A stretch of DNA of 64,000 nucleotides from Pseudomonas sp. PB101 (GTDB lineage: Bacteria > Pseudomonadota > Gammaproteobacteria > Pseudomonadales > Pseudomonadaceae). How positions within the stretch are numbered: position 1 is the stretch's first letter; each line of letters begins with the position of its first letter. The stretch spans positions 62,001 through 126,000 of the forward strand of contig NZ_RWIR01000080.1 in assembly GCF_009764265.1 (NCBI RefSeq). The letters are read 5' to 3'. The notes under the pieces were generated by a model. The model was not told the origin of the DNA and made no database searches. It worked only from the letters and a program-made list of their open reading frames with translations. Positions 7,487-16,698 of the stretch are shown here, piece by piece. Both the position numbers and the translations under genes were made by a program.

Positions 7487-9361
7487 CTATCTGACTGCCC
7501 CGCGCAAATCCCCCACCAACGCCTGCAACTTCGCCGGCTCCGCCACCTCAACCGCCACCGCCGGCCCCGCCACCAACGTCACCCGCGACCACAACCGGCG
7601 AAACAGCCCCTTGCCCGGATCGCGGCTGAAGAAACTCCCCCACAACCCCTGCAAGGCCAGCGGAATCACCGGCACCGGCGTCTCTTCGAGAATCCGCGTC
7701 AAACCACCCTTGAACTCATTCATCTCGCCATCGGCGGTCAATTTACCCTCGGGGAAGATGCACACCAGCTCACCTTCCTTCAGATAGCGGGCGATGCGCG
7801 TGAAGGCCTTTTCGTAGATCTGGATGTCTTCATGACGCCCCGCGATAGGAATCGTCCCCGCGGTACGGAAGATGAAATTCAACACCGGCAGGTTGTAGAT
7901 CTTGTAATACATCACAAAGCGAATCGGCCGACGCACCGCGCCGCCAATCAGCAAGGCGTCGACGAACGACACGTGGTTGCACACCAGCAACGCCGCGCCT
8001 TCATCGGGGATCAGATCCAGGTTGCGATGCTCGACGCGGTACATGGAATGGCTGAGCAGCCAGATCATGAAACGCATGGTGAACTCGGGGACGATCCTGA
8101 AAATGTAGGCGTTGACGCCGATGTTCAGCAGCGAGACCACCAGGAACAGCTGCGGGATCGACAGCTTGGCCACGCTCAGCAAGACGATCGAGACAATCGC
8201 CGACACCACCATGAACAACGCGTTGAGGATGTTGTTGGCGGCAATCACCCGCGCCCGTTCGTTCTCCGCGGTTCGTGACTGGATCAGCGCGTACAGCGGC
8301 ACGATGTAGAAACCGCCGAAGACGCCCAGGCCAAGGATATCGAACAGCACCAGCCAGGCATGGCCAAAACCGAGAATCTCGATCCAGCCATGGCCGGCGG
8401 CGCTGTCCGGGATTCCACCGGAATGCCACCACAACAGCAGCCCGAACACGGTCAGGCCGAATGAACCGAACGGCACCAGGCCGATTTCGACTTTGCGCCC
8501 GGAGAGCTTCTCGCACAACATCGAACCCAGGGCGATGCCGACCGAGAACACCGTCAGAATCAGCGTCACCACGGTTTCGTCGCCGTGCATCCACTCCTTG
8601 GCATAGGCCGGGATCTGCGTCAGGTAAATCGCCCCGACAAACCAGAACCACGAGTTGCCGACAATCGAGCGTGACACCGCCGGCGTTTGCCCCAGGCCCA
8701 GCTTCAACGTGGCCCAAGACTGGCTGAAGATGTTCCAGTTCAGGCGTAACGCCGGTGTGGCGGCCGCCGCGCGGGGAATGCTGCGGCTGGCCAGGTAGCC
8801 GAGCACGGCAATGCCGATGATCGCCGTGGACACCACCGGTGCGTAATGCGCCGAAGACATCATCACCCCGGCGCCAATGGTGCCGGCGAGGATCGCCAGG
8901 AAGGTGCCCATTTCCACCAGGCCGTTGCCGCCCACCAGTTCCTCTTCATGCAGGGCCTGCGGCATGATCGAGTACTTCACCGGCCCGAACAGCGCCGAAT
9001 GGGTGCCCATGGCGAACAGCGCCAGCAGCATCAACGACAGGTGATCGAACATGAAGCCGACGGCGCCGACCGCCATGATCGCTATTTCCCCAAGCTTGAT
9101 CAGGCGGATCAGCGCGTCCTTGGCGAACTTTTCCCCGAATTGCCCCGCCAGGGCCGAGAACAGGAAAAACGGCAGGATAAACAGCAGGGCGCACAGGTTG
9201 ACCCAGATAGAGCGGTCACCTTCGATGGTCAGCTTGTACAAAATGGCCAGGATCAACGACTGCTTGAACACGTTGTCGTTGAATGCGCCGAGGGACTGGG
9301 TAATGAAGAACGGCAGGAAGCGCCGGGTGCGCAGCAAGGTGAACTGTGAGGGGTGACTCAT
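7487..9361 (-). CDS. MFS transporter fused to 1-acylglycerol-3-phosphate-type acyltransferase
   Basis: 624 aa from the ATG at 9361 (MSHPSQF); the 25-residue upstream extension is not supported. Residues about 1-410 are an LplT-like MFS domain of about 12 helices, opening with RRFLPFFITQSLGAFNDNVFKQS. Residues about 430-620 are a PlsC-type acyltransferase with the HX4D catalytic motif at His463-Asp468 and a FPEG motif (IFPEGKLT). In enterobacteria LplT imports lysophospholipids and Aas re-acylates them. Here transport and acyltransfer are in one chain, but the acyl-ACP synthetase (AMP-binding) part of the longer Aas-type fusions is absent. A role in lysophospholipid repair is the likely reading (inference). 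Single leftward gene, weak SD GGAAG. Confidence 0.9.
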   Translation of the reverse strand: MSHPSQFTLLRTRRFLPFFITQSLGAFNDNVFKQSLILAILYKLTIEGDRSIWVNLCALLFILPFFLFSALAGQFGEKFAKDALIRLIKLGEIAIMAVGAVGFMFDHLSLMLLALFAMGTHSALFGPVKYSIMPQALHEEELVGGNGLVEMGTFLAILAGTIGAGVMMSSAHYAPVVSTAIIGIAVLGYLASRSIPRAAAATPALRLNWNIFSQSWATLKLGLGQTPAVSRSIVGNSWFWFVGAIYLTQIPAYAKEWMHGDETVVTLILTVFSVGIALGSMLCEKLSGRKVEIGLVPFGSFGLTVFGLLLWWHSGGIPDSAAGHGWIEILGFGHAWLVLFDILGLGVFGGFYIVPLYALIQSRTAENERARVIAANNILNALFMVVSAIVSIVLLSVAKLSIPQLFLVVSLLNIGVNAYIFRIVPEFTMRFMIWLLSHSMYRVEHRNLDLIPDEGAALLVCNHVSFVDALLIGGAVRRPIRFVMYYKIYNLPVLNFIFRTAGTIPIAGRHEDIQIYEKAFTRIARYLKEGELVCIFPEGKLTADGEMNEFKGGLTRILEETPVPVIPLALQGLWGSFFSRDPGKGLFRRLWSRVTLVAGPAVAVEVAEPAKLQALVGDLRGAVR

Positions 9362-9457
9362 CTTCCATGTGTCCCTGATTATGTAGAGAGTGGCCTGGAT
9401 ACTGTAATTGGAGTATCGAAACTCGATCCAGGCCACACCTTACCTAATCTTTGCCGG

Positions 9458-10609
9458 TTATTTCTTCAATGCGGCAATGCACGGCGAGACAAACAGCTCT
9501 CCGCGCCAGGCGCCCAACACCGTGCGCTTGCCGACGATCAGCCACATTACGGCCAGCAACGCGACCAGCCCACAGCCAAACACACTGAAAAACATCAAGT
9601 TCAAGGTACTGGCCAGCTTCAACGTCGCCAGAGAGTAGACACCCAACGGGAAAGTGAAGCCCCACCAACCCAGATTGAAGGGAATGCCGGCACGCAGGTA
9701 GCGCCCGGTGATCAGCAGCGCCATCAGCATCCACCACAGGCCGAAACCCCACAGGGTGATGCCGGCCACCAGCCCCAACCCGGCGGCAATCTCACCGACG
9801 CCGGGCATTGCGTTCGCCGCGAAAATCAGCGGAGCGTCGCCGCCCAGTACCAGCATGCCCAGCGCGCCGGTGCCGATCGGGCCAAGGGCCAGCCAGCTCG
9901 AGGCGGCCATGTTTTCGTGGGGCAGCTTATGCAGGGCCATGCGCAGCAACAGGATGGTCAGGATGCTGAAGGCCACCGGCAGGGAAAAGGCCCAGAGCAC
10001 GTAGCTGGTCACCAGCACCACCAGTTGCGCATGCGCGTCGGCCAGATGCGGCGCCAACAGGCCACCGCTGGCGGCGGCCACTTCTGCCGCAACCACCGGC
10101 AACAACCAGACGGCGGTCATCTGGTCGATGCTGTGCTCCTGACGGGTGAACATCATGTAGGGAATCAGCACGCCGCAGGCCAGCGACATGGCCACATCCA
10201 GCCACCACAACACCTCGGCGATGTGGATCACACCATCGCCCCAGCGCGGCAGACCGAACACCAGGAAGCCGTTGATGATGGTCGCCAGGCCCATGGGGAT
10301 GGTGCCGAAAAACATCGAAACCGTGGAGTGGCCGAAGATCCGCCGCGCCTCGTCGAAGAACAGCACCCAACGCGCCGTGTACAGCGCCGTAAACAACAGA
10401 AACAGGACGATATTGAACAGCCAGAGGCCTTCGGCAAAGGCGTGCAAGCCGGGTATGGTGACCGGCAATTGCGCCAGTGCCAACGCCAGCACGCCTGTGC
10501 CCATGGTGGCGGCGAACCAGTTGGGGGTGAACTGACGAATCACCTCACGGGGGTGCTGCAAGTGGCTGAACGGTTTGATTGCGGGCTTGATGCTATTGGC
10601 GCATGTCAT
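9458..10609 (-). CDS. TDT-family transporter (TehA/SLAC1-like)
   Basis: 383 aa with about ten hydrophobic helices. The N-terminal REVIRQFTPNWFAATMGTG segment and the repeated hairpin pattern fit the tellurite-resistance/dicarboxylate transporter (TDT) family, which includes TehA, Mae1, Ssu1 sulfite pumps and plant SLAC1 anion channels. The substrate is not determinable from sequence; sulfite, C4-dicarboxylates or another anion are possible. AGGAG precedes the ATG by 6 nt. A perfect 12-bp palindrome (CCTCACGTGAGG, 10623-10634) lies just upstream of the SD and may be an operator or a hairpin. The upstream 80 bp are unusually AT-rich. Confidence 0.88.
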   Translation of the reverse strand: MTCANSIKPAIKPFSHLQHPREVIRQFTPNWFAATMGTGVLALALAQLPVTIPGLHAFAEGLWLFNIVLFLLFTALYTARWVLFFDEARRIFGHSTVSMFFGTIPMGLATIINGFLVFGLPRWGDGVIHIAEVLWWLDVAMSLACGVLIPYMMFTRQEHSIDQMTAVWLLPVVAAEVAAASGGLLAPHLADAHAQLVVLVTSYVLWAFSLPVAFSILTILLLRMALHKLPHENMAASSWLALGPIGTGALGMLVLGGDAPLIFAANAMPGVGEIAAGLGLVAGITLWGFGLWWMLMALLITGRYLRAGIPFNLGWWGFTFPLGVYSLATLKLASTLNLMFFSVFGCGLVALLAVMWLIVGKRTVLGAWRGELFVSPCIAALKK

Positions 10610-10714
10610 GGCGAACTCCTGTCCTCACGTGAGGTAGAGCCCATGTTAGATCCGAAAAGAATATCTATATAACGGGTAATATCTCTATATCTTATCGATA
10701 TCGCCTATATAGCA

Positions 10715-11026
10715 TCAGACACTCCCTTCCGATTCGATCACCAATATCCGGGCCGGTCCTAGCGGATGCGCCACATGCTCAGTGCCAACCGAGGCATGAA
10801 AAATGTCACCGACCTCGAGCAAGGCTTCCCGCTCCACGCCCTCTTCGCGATAACGCATCTGCACCCGGCCATCGAGCACCACGAACACTTCCTCGCCATC
10901 GTTGACGTGCCACTTGTAGGGCTGATCGGTCCAGTGCAGCCGCGTGGTGATGCCGTTCATGCTGGCGATGTCCAGCGCGGCCCAGGCACGCTCGCCAGTG
11001 AACGATTTGCTGCGGATGATCTTCAT
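10715..11026 (-). CDS. small single-domain cupin protein
   Basis: 103 aa, a single double-stranded beta-helix. Cupin motif 1 is degenerate (WHVNDGEEVFVVLDG) and motif 2 is HASVGTEHVAHPLGPARILVIE with a His retained. Start supported by GGA 8 nt upstream. Metal binding is possible through His of WHVNDGEE and HVAHP. The enzymatic function of such small cupins is usually unknown. It is a separate leftward gene between the TDT carrier and the MFS pump, with no clear operon partner. Confidence 0.85.
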   Translation of the reverse strand: MKIIRSKSFTGERAWAALDIASMNGITTRLHWTDQPYKWHVNDGEEVFVVLDGRVQMRYREEGVEREALLEVGDIFHASVGTEHVAHPLGPARILVIESEGSV

Positions 11027-11073
11027 GGTCCGATCCTTCGAGTGAGCTGAGTGGGGCCAAGGCTAACTCAATT

Positions 11074-12264
11074 TTACCGGTTGGCCTCGCAGACCCTGGC
11101 CGAACGTGATCGCAGCAGACTCGCCATTGCGCTGAGAGCCAGCAACATCAGCACCGCACCATAACCATCGGTGGTTGCCACCAGACCAAAGGTCCGCGCC
11201 AGGTTCCCGGCCAGCAGCGCCGGCAGGCAGAACGCCAGATAACTCAGCACGTAATACGCCGACATCAACCCGGCGCGCTCATGGGGCAAGGCCAGTGGCA
11301 CCAGGCTGCGCACCGCCCCGAGGAAACCGGCGCCAAAGCCACAACCGGCGACCAGCGTGCCGAGGAAAAACAGCGGCAGACTGGCGCTGTGCACACCCAG
11401 CAGAATCAGTGCGACGCCCGCCGGCAACGAACTGGCGCCCAGTTGCAGCGACCTGGTAGCAGCCTGATTGCGCAATGTGTAGATCATCAGGGCACCGGTC
11501 ACCGTCAATGCGGCGACGGTCGCCCCGCCAATCAGGTTCGACGTTGAACCGGTCGCCGTGCGCACCAGTGAGGGCGCCAGCGACGCGTAGAATCCGCCCA
11601 GCGCCCAGGTCGCCGTGTTGAGCGGCAACACCCGCCATAACGTCGCACGCGCCTGAACCGGCACATGCAGGGTCGGTCGCAATGAGGCCCAGGCCCCGGA
11701 CTGGCGCGTGACGCTCTCCGGCAAACGCCAGACAAACACCGCCTGCATCGCGAACAGAGCGAGTAGCAGCCAATAGGTCAGGTGCAACGGCGCCGGGGCA
11801 AACTCGGCCAGCAAACCGCAGCCCATTCCACCCAGGGCCATGCCGAGCAACGGCGCGACGCTATTGATCAGCGGGCCTTGCTGGCGATCGCTGTCCAGCA
11901 AGGTTGCACTCAACACGGCAGTCGCCATGCCGGTGGCAAACCCTTGCAGGACCCGGGCACTGATCAGCCACGCAACGCTGTCGGCGTAGATAAACAGCAA
12001 CATTGCCAGAATGTTCAGCAGCACCGCCGTAAAGATCACCGGTTTACGCCCCAGGTAATCCGACAGCGAGCCGACAGTCAGCAACGCCGCCAACAGGCTG
12101 AGGGCGTACACGCCGAAAATCAGGGTCAAGGTCGCTGCCGAAAACTGCATCTGCTCCTGGTACAGGTGATACAGCGGCGTCGGCGCAGTGGAGGCGGCCA
12201 GGAAGCTGAGCAGCGTAATCGCCAGAAACCACAGGCTGGCACGGTTTGAATGAGAACTCGACAT
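11074..12264 (-). CDS. MFS efflux transporter, TetR-controlled
   Basis: 396 aa, 12 predicted helices. The segment GSLSDYLGRKPVIF is the MFS loop 2-3 motif and PTPLYHLYQEQMQF lies in the first periplasmic loop. The ATG at 12264 is chosen because GGAG lies 7 nt upstream; an upstream TTG extension would run into the operator. The divergent TetR-family gene starts 114 bp away and a long inverted repeat lies between them, so the pump is very probably repressed by that regulator and induced by a ligand that it exports. Substrate not deducible. Confidence 0.9.
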   Translation of the reverse strand: MSSSHSNRASLWFLAITLLSFLAASTAPTPLYHLYQEQMQFSAATLTLIFGVYALSLLAALLTVGSLSDYLGRKPVIFTAVLLNILAMLLFIYADSVAWLISARVLQGFATGMATAVLSATLLDSDRQQGPLINSVAPLLGMALGGMGCGLLAEFAPAPLHLTYWLLLALFAMQAVFVWRLPESVTRQSGAWASLRPTLHVPVQARATLWRVLPLNTATWALGGFYASLAPSLVRTATGSTSNLIGGATVAALTVTGALMIYTLRNQAATRSLQLGASSLPAGVALILLGVHSASLPLFFLGTLVAGCGFGAGFLGAVRSLVPLALPHERAGLMSAYYVLSYLAFCLPALLAGNLARTFGLVATTDGYGAVLMLLALSAMASLLRSRSARVCEANR

Positions 12265-12266
12265 GG

Positions 12267-12309
12267 GCACACTCCGCAAAAGCTAACTTTTTGCTTTTGC
12301 GCAGTGTGC
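12267..12309. promoter_or_regulatory. inverted-repeat operator for divergent MFS/TetR pair
   Basis: Arms of 17 nt (GCACACTCCGCAAAAGC and GCTTTTGCGCAGTGTGC) pair at 16 positions around a 9-nt spacer. One arm contains the SD of the MFS gene (GGAG on the minus strand). As DNA it is the likely TetR operator; as RNA it could also fold and hide the SD. Confidence 0.75.
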
Positions 12310-12378
12310 TACTGGATTTCTCTTAAAGCAAATTCTTTGTGTTAAGGTCCGAAGCATGGCTTTTACAGGAATCACAGG

Positions 12379-12915
12379 ATGACAGCTCCGACCTTACGCC
12401 CAGGCGGGCGCAGTGCGCGGGTACAAGAGTCGATTCATTCGGCCGTGCGCCAACTCCTCGAGGAGCAGGACCGCGCCAGCGTGACCGTTCCGCAAATTGC
12501 CGCGCGCGCAGGCGTTACACCCTCGACCATCTATCGTCGCTGGGGCGATTTGTCGGCGCTGCTGGCCGACGTCGCCCTCGCCCGCATGCAACCCGACAAC
12601 GACCCCACCCACACGGGAAGCCTGCGCGGCGATATTCGGGCCTGGGCAGAACAGTACCTGGACGAGATGAGCTCCGAACCCGGCCGCAACATGCTGCGCG
12701 ACGTGCAGGCGGCGCTGAAGCCGAGTTACTGCGCGACCATCATTGGCGGGCAGTTGCAGACGATTCTGGATCGCTATCCCGAGGAGCCAGTGTCAGGTGT
12801 TGACCGGCTGATCAACCTGATCGCGGCGCCCATCGTGTTTCGCATCCTGTTTTCCGAGGCGCCGCTTGAACTTGAAGAGCTGCATCGGTTGATCGAGATT
12901 GCGCTGGATCAGTAA
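12379..12915 (+). CDS. TetR/AcrR-family transcriptional regulator
   Basis: 178 aa. The N-terminal helix-turn-helix is clear at about residues 12-60 (VTVPQIAARAGVTPSTIYRRWG), followed by a helical ligand-binding domain with a TetR_C-like end. It is divergent from the MFS pump with a 17-nt-arm inverted repeat in the shared region, the standard layout for local repression of both genes. SD AGGAA lies upstream of the ATG. The ligand is unknown. Confidence 0.93.
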   Translation: MTAPTLRPGGRSARVQESIHSAVRQLLEEQDRASVTVPQIAARAGVTPSTIYRRWGDLSALLADVALARMQPDNDPTHTGSLRGDIRAWAEQYLDEMSSEPGRNMLRDVQAALKPSYCATIIGGQLQTILDRYPEEPVSGVDRLINLIAAPIVFRILFSEAPLELEELHRLIEIALDQ

Positions 12916-12919
12916 AACC

Positions 12920-12997
12920 ATTCGCGAGCAGGCTCGCTCCCACGGGGTTCTTGTGCGCGACACAGATTAATTGTGGGAGCGAGCCTGCTCGCGAAGA
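12920..12997. repeat. REP doublet (REPIN-like)
   Basis: Inverted copies TTCGCGAGCAGGCTCGCTCCCA and TGGGAGCGAGCCTGCTCGCGAA, the GAGCAGGCTC variant, between the tetR-like gene and the kinase gene. Confidence 0.87.
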
Positions 12998-13133
12998 GGC
13001 CAGTCCAGACACTGCAAATCCTCCTGCGACACCCCGCCACGCCACGACCTTGGTCGACACTGACTAACGCTGGCGGTCGTGCGAGACTGTCTGTCCGGGC
13101 GGGAAGCCCGTGTGTCTTTTGTCTGGAGTCCCC

Positions 13134-16100
13134 ATGTCGCTGTCCACCGGGCTGATAGCCGCCGTCGCCCTGGCCTATATGGCCATCATGTTCGCCATCG
13201 CCTTCTATGGCGACCGTCGCAGCGCGCCCTTGCCGCCGCGTGTGCGGGCCTGGGTGTACAGCCTGTCCCTGGCGGTCTATTGCACCAGCTGGACCTTCTT
13301 CGGTGCCGTGGGCCAGGCCGCCGAACAGCTCTGGTCGTTCCTGCCGATCTACCTCGGGCCGATCCTGTTGCTGGTCGGCGCGCCGTGGGTCCTGCAGAAA
13401 ATGGTGATGATCAGCAAGCAGGAGAACATCACCTCGATCGCCGACTTCATCGCTGCACGCTACGGCAAATCCCAATCACTGGCGGTGGTGGTGGCGCTGA
13501 TCTGCCTGGTCGGTGTGTTGCCCTACATCGCGCTGCAACTCAAAGGCATCGTGCTCGGCGTGAACCTGCTGATCGGCGCCGGTGCCGACGCCATGGGCAC
13601 CCGCGCCCAGGACACCGCGCTGATCGTGTCGCTGGTGCTGGCGCTGTTCACCATCGTATTCGGTACCCGCAACCTCGACGCCACGGAGCACCACCGCGGC
13701 ATGGTGTTGGCGATTGCCTTCGAATCGCTGGTCAAGCTGTTCGCGTTTCTCGCCGTCGGCGCCTTCGTGACCTACGGCCTGTACGACGGTTTCGAGGACC
13801 TGTTCGACCAGGCCATGCTGGCGCCGCGGCTCGAACAGTACTGGAAGGAAACCATCAACTGGCCGTCGATGGTGGTGCAGACCGGTGTGGCGATGATGGC
13901 GATCATTTGCTTGCCGCGGCAGTTCCACGTGACCGTCGTCGAGAACATCGATCCCCAGGACCTGCGCCTGGCCAAGTGGGTGTTCCCGGCCTATCTCGCC
14001 CTCGCCGCCTTGTTTGTCGTGCCGATCGCCCTGGCTGGCCAGATGATGTTGCCCAGCTCGGTGTTGCCGGACTCGTTCGTCATCAGCCTGCCCCTGGCCC
14101 AGGCTCACCCCGCGCTGGCCCTGCTGGCGTTCATCGGTGGCGCATCGGCGGCCACCGGCATGGTGATCGTGGCCAGCGTGGCACTCTCGACCATGGTCTC
14201 CAACGACATGCTGTTGCCCTGGCTGCTGCGGCGCAACAATGCCGAGCGCCCGTTCGAAGTGTTCCGCCAGTGGATGCTGTCGGTGCGTCGCGTCAGCATC
14301 GTGGTGATTCTGCTGTTGGCCTACGTCAGTTATCGCCTGCTGGGCTCGACCGCCAGCCTGGCGACCATCGGCCAGATCGCCTTCGCCGCCGTGACCCAAC
14401 TGGCCCCCGCCATGCTCGGGGCGCTGTACTGGAAACAGGCCAACCGCCGCGGCGTTTTCGCGGGGCTGGCCGCAGGTACCTTCCTCTGGTTCTACACCCT
14501 GATCCTGCCGATTGCAGCTAATAGCCTCGGCCTGTCCTTGAGCACGTTCCCGGGCCTGGCCTGGTTGCACAGCAATCCACTGAACCTGCCGATCACCCCG
14601 CTGACCCAGGGCGTGGTGTTGTCGCTGGCAGGCAATTTCACGCTGTTTGCCTGGGTCTCTGTGCTGTCCCGTACCCGGGTTTCCGAGCACTGGCAGGCGG
14701 GCCGTTTCATCGGCCAGGAAATCAGCGCCCGCCCCAGCGCCCGCTCGATGCTGGCGGTGCAGATCGACGACCTGCTGCAACTGGCGGCGCGTTTCGTCGG
14801 CGAAGAACGCGCCCGTCAAAGCTTCATCCGCTTTGCCTATCGCCAGGGCAAGGGCTTCAACCCGAACCAGAACGCCGACAGTGAATGGATCGCCCATACC
14901 GAACGCTTGCTGGCCGGCGTGCTCGGGGCCTCTTCGACCCGCGCGGTGGTAAAAGCCGCCATTGAAGGCCGGGAGATGCAACTGGAGGACGTCGTGCGCA
15001 TCGCCGACGAAGCCTCGGAAGTGCTGCAGTTCAACCGCGCCTTGTTGCAAGGCGCCATCGAGAACATCACCCAGGGCATCAGCGTGGTCGACCAGTCGCT
15101 GAAACTGGTGGCCTGGAACCGTCGCTACCTGGATTTGTTCAACTACCCGGATGGCCTGATCAGAGTCGGCCGGCCCATCGCCGACATCATTCGCCACAAT
15201 GCCGAACGCGGTCTGTGCGGCCCTGGCGAAGCCGAAGTGCACGTCGCGCGGCGCCTGCACTGGATGCGCCAGGGCCGCGCGCATACGTCCGAAAGACTGT
15301 TCCCCAATGGCCGGGTGATCGAGCTGATCGGCAACCCGATGCCGGGCGGTGGCTTCGTCATGAGTTTCACCGACATCACCGCGTTCCGCGAAGCCGAGCA
15401 GGCGCTGACCGAGGCCAACGAAGGCCTGGAGCAGCGGGTCACCGAACGCACCCATGAATTGTCGCAGCTCAACGTGGCCCTGACCGAAGCCAAGGGCACC
15501 GCCGAGGCGGCCAACCAGTCCAAGACCCGTTTCCTCGCGGCCGTCAGCCATGACCTGATGCAACCGCTGAATGCGGCGCGACTGTTCTCCGCCGCCCTCT
15601 CCCATCAGGACGATGGCTTGTCGGGCGAGGCGCAGAAACTGGTCGGGCACCTGGACAGCTCGCTGCGTTCGGCCGAGGACTTGATCAGCGACCTGCTGGA
15701 CATCTCCCGTCTGGAGAACGGCAAGATCAACCCCAATCGCCAGCCGTTCGCGATCAACGAACTGTTCGACACCCTCGGCGCCGAGTTCAGGGTGTTGGCG
15801 CAAGAACAAAAACTGGAGTTCCGCGTTCGCGGCAGCGCGCTGCGAGTCGACAGCGACATCAAACTGCTGCGCCGGATTCTGCAGAACTTCCTGACCAATG
15901 CTTTCCGCTATGGCAAAGGGCCGGTGCTACTGGGGGTTCGCCGGCACAAGGAACAACTGAGCCTGGAAGTCTGGGATCGTGGGCCGGGTATTCCGGAAGA
16001 TAAACAACAGGTGATCTTCGAAGAATTCAAGCGCCTCGACAGCCACCAGACACGGGCTGAAAAAGGCCTGGGCCTGGGCCTGGCGATTGCCGACGGGCTA

Positions 16101-16604
16101 TGTCGCGTGCTCGGTCATACCTTGCGTGTACGCTCCTGGCCGGGGCGCGGCAGCGTATTCAGCGTCAGCGTGCCGTTGGCCCGGGCGCAGACCGCCGCGC
16201 CGATCAAAGTGGCCGAGCTCAATGGCAAATTGCTCAACGGCGCGCAGGTGCTGTGTATCGACAACGAAGACAGCATCCTGATCGGTATGAACAGCCTGCT
16301 GAGCCGCTGGGGTTGCCAGGTCTGGACCGCGCGCAATCGCGAGGAGTGCGCAGCGTTACTAGGCGAAGGCATGCGTCCGCAATTGGCGCTGGTGGATTAC
16401 CACCTCGATCATGGCGAGACCGGCACCGACCTGATGGCCTGGTTGCGCACGCAAATGGGCGAGCCGGTTCCCGGGGTGGTGATCAGCGCCGATGGCCGAC
16501 CGGAGACCGTTGACCTGGTGCATGCGGCGGGGCTGGACTACCTGGCCAAACCGGTGAAACCGGCGGCGTTGCGGGCGTTGTTGAGCCGGTACATACCGTT
16601 GTAA
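13134..16604 (+). CDS. hybrid sensor histidine kinase with N-terminal SSF transporter-like domain
   Basis: 1156 aa from the ATG at 13134, which has GGAG 5 nt upstream; an 8-residue upstream extension is not supported. Order of domains: about 12-13 transmembrane helices of the sodium:solute symporter (SSF) fold, residues about 1-490; a linker and PAS domain about 635-760; a coiled coil (TEANEGLEQRVTERTHEL); HisKA with His806 in VSHDLMQPLNA; HATPase_c (GPGIPEDKQ, GLGLGLAI); and a C-terminal receiver with Asp1088 in LVDYHLD. This is the CbrA-like architecture in which a transporter-like module is joined to a kinase. No cognate response-regulator gene is adjacent, so the signal may pass by phosphorelay to an unlinked partner. 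The stimulus is unknown. Confidence 0.93.
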   Translation: MSLSTGLIAAVALAYMAIMFAIAFYGDRRSAPLPPRVRAWVYSLSLAVYCTSWTFFGAVGQAAEQLWSFLPIYLGPILLLVGAPWVLQKMVMISKQENITSIADFIAARYGKSQSLAVVVALICLVGVLPYIALQLKGIVLGVNLLIGAGADAMGTRAQDTALIVSLVLALFTIVFGTRNLDATEHHRGMVLAIAFESLVKLFAFLAVGAFVTYGLYDGFEDLFDQAMLAPRLEQYWKETINWPSMVVQTGVAMMAIICLPRQFHVTVVENIDPQDLRLAKWVFPAYLALAALFVVPIALAGQMMLPSSVLPDSFVISLPLAQAHPALALLAFIGGASAATGMVIVASVALSTMVSNDMLLPWLLRRNNAERPFEVFRQWMLSVRRVSIVVILLLAYVSYRLLGSTASLATIGQIAFAAVTQLAPAMLGALYWKQANRRGVFAGLAAGTFLWFYTLILPIAANSLGLSLSTFPGLAWLHSNPLNLPITPLTQGVVLSLAGNFTLFAWVSVLSRTRVSEHWQAGRFIGQEISARPSARSMLAVQIDDLLQLAARFVGEERARQSFIRFAYRQGKGFNPNQNADSEWIAHTERLLAGVLGASSTRAVVKAAIEGREMQLEDVVRIADEASEVLQFNRALLQGAIENITQGISVVDQSLKLVAWNRRYLDLFNYPDGLIRVGRPIADIIRHNAERGLCGPGEAEVHVARRLHWMRQGRAHTSERLFPNGRVIELIGNPMPGGGFVMSFTDITAFREAEQALTEANEGLEQRVTERTHELSQLNVALTEAKGTAEAANQSKTRFLAAVSHDLMQPLNAARLFSAALSHQDDGLSGEAQKLVGHLDSSLRSAEDLISDLLDISRLENGKINPNRQPFAINELFDTLGAEFRVLAQEQKLEFRVRGSALRVDSDIKLLRRILQNFLTNAFRYGKGPVLLGVRRHKEQLSLEVWDRGPGIPEDKQQVIFEEFKRLDSHQTRAEKGLGLGLAIADGLCRVLGHTLRVRSWPGRGSVFSVSVPLARAQTAAPIKVAELNGKLLNGAQVLCIDNEDSILIGMNSLLSRWGCQVWTARNREECAALLGEGMRPQLALVDYHLDHGETGTDLMAWLRTQMGEPVPGVVISADGRPETVDLVHAAGLDYLAKPVKPAALRALLSRYIPL

Positions 16605-16624
16605 TCACTGATGCTTCCAGTTTT

Positions 16625-16689
16625 TTCGCGAGCAGGCTCGCTCCCACAGGAGAACGCATTCCAATGTGGGAGCGAGCCTGCTCGCGAAG
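16625..16689. repeat. REP doublet (REPIN-like)
   Basis: A compact inverted pair (TCGCGAGCAGGCTCGCTCCCACA and its complement) with a short loop, between the convergent kinase and rmuC genes. Confidence 0.9.
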
Positions 16690-16698
16690 CTCTTTCAG

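Noticed and set aside
13476..15809. 777-aa open frame on the minus strand opposite the hybrid kinase
   Set aside because: Antisense shadow with His/Gln-rich composition and no start signals.
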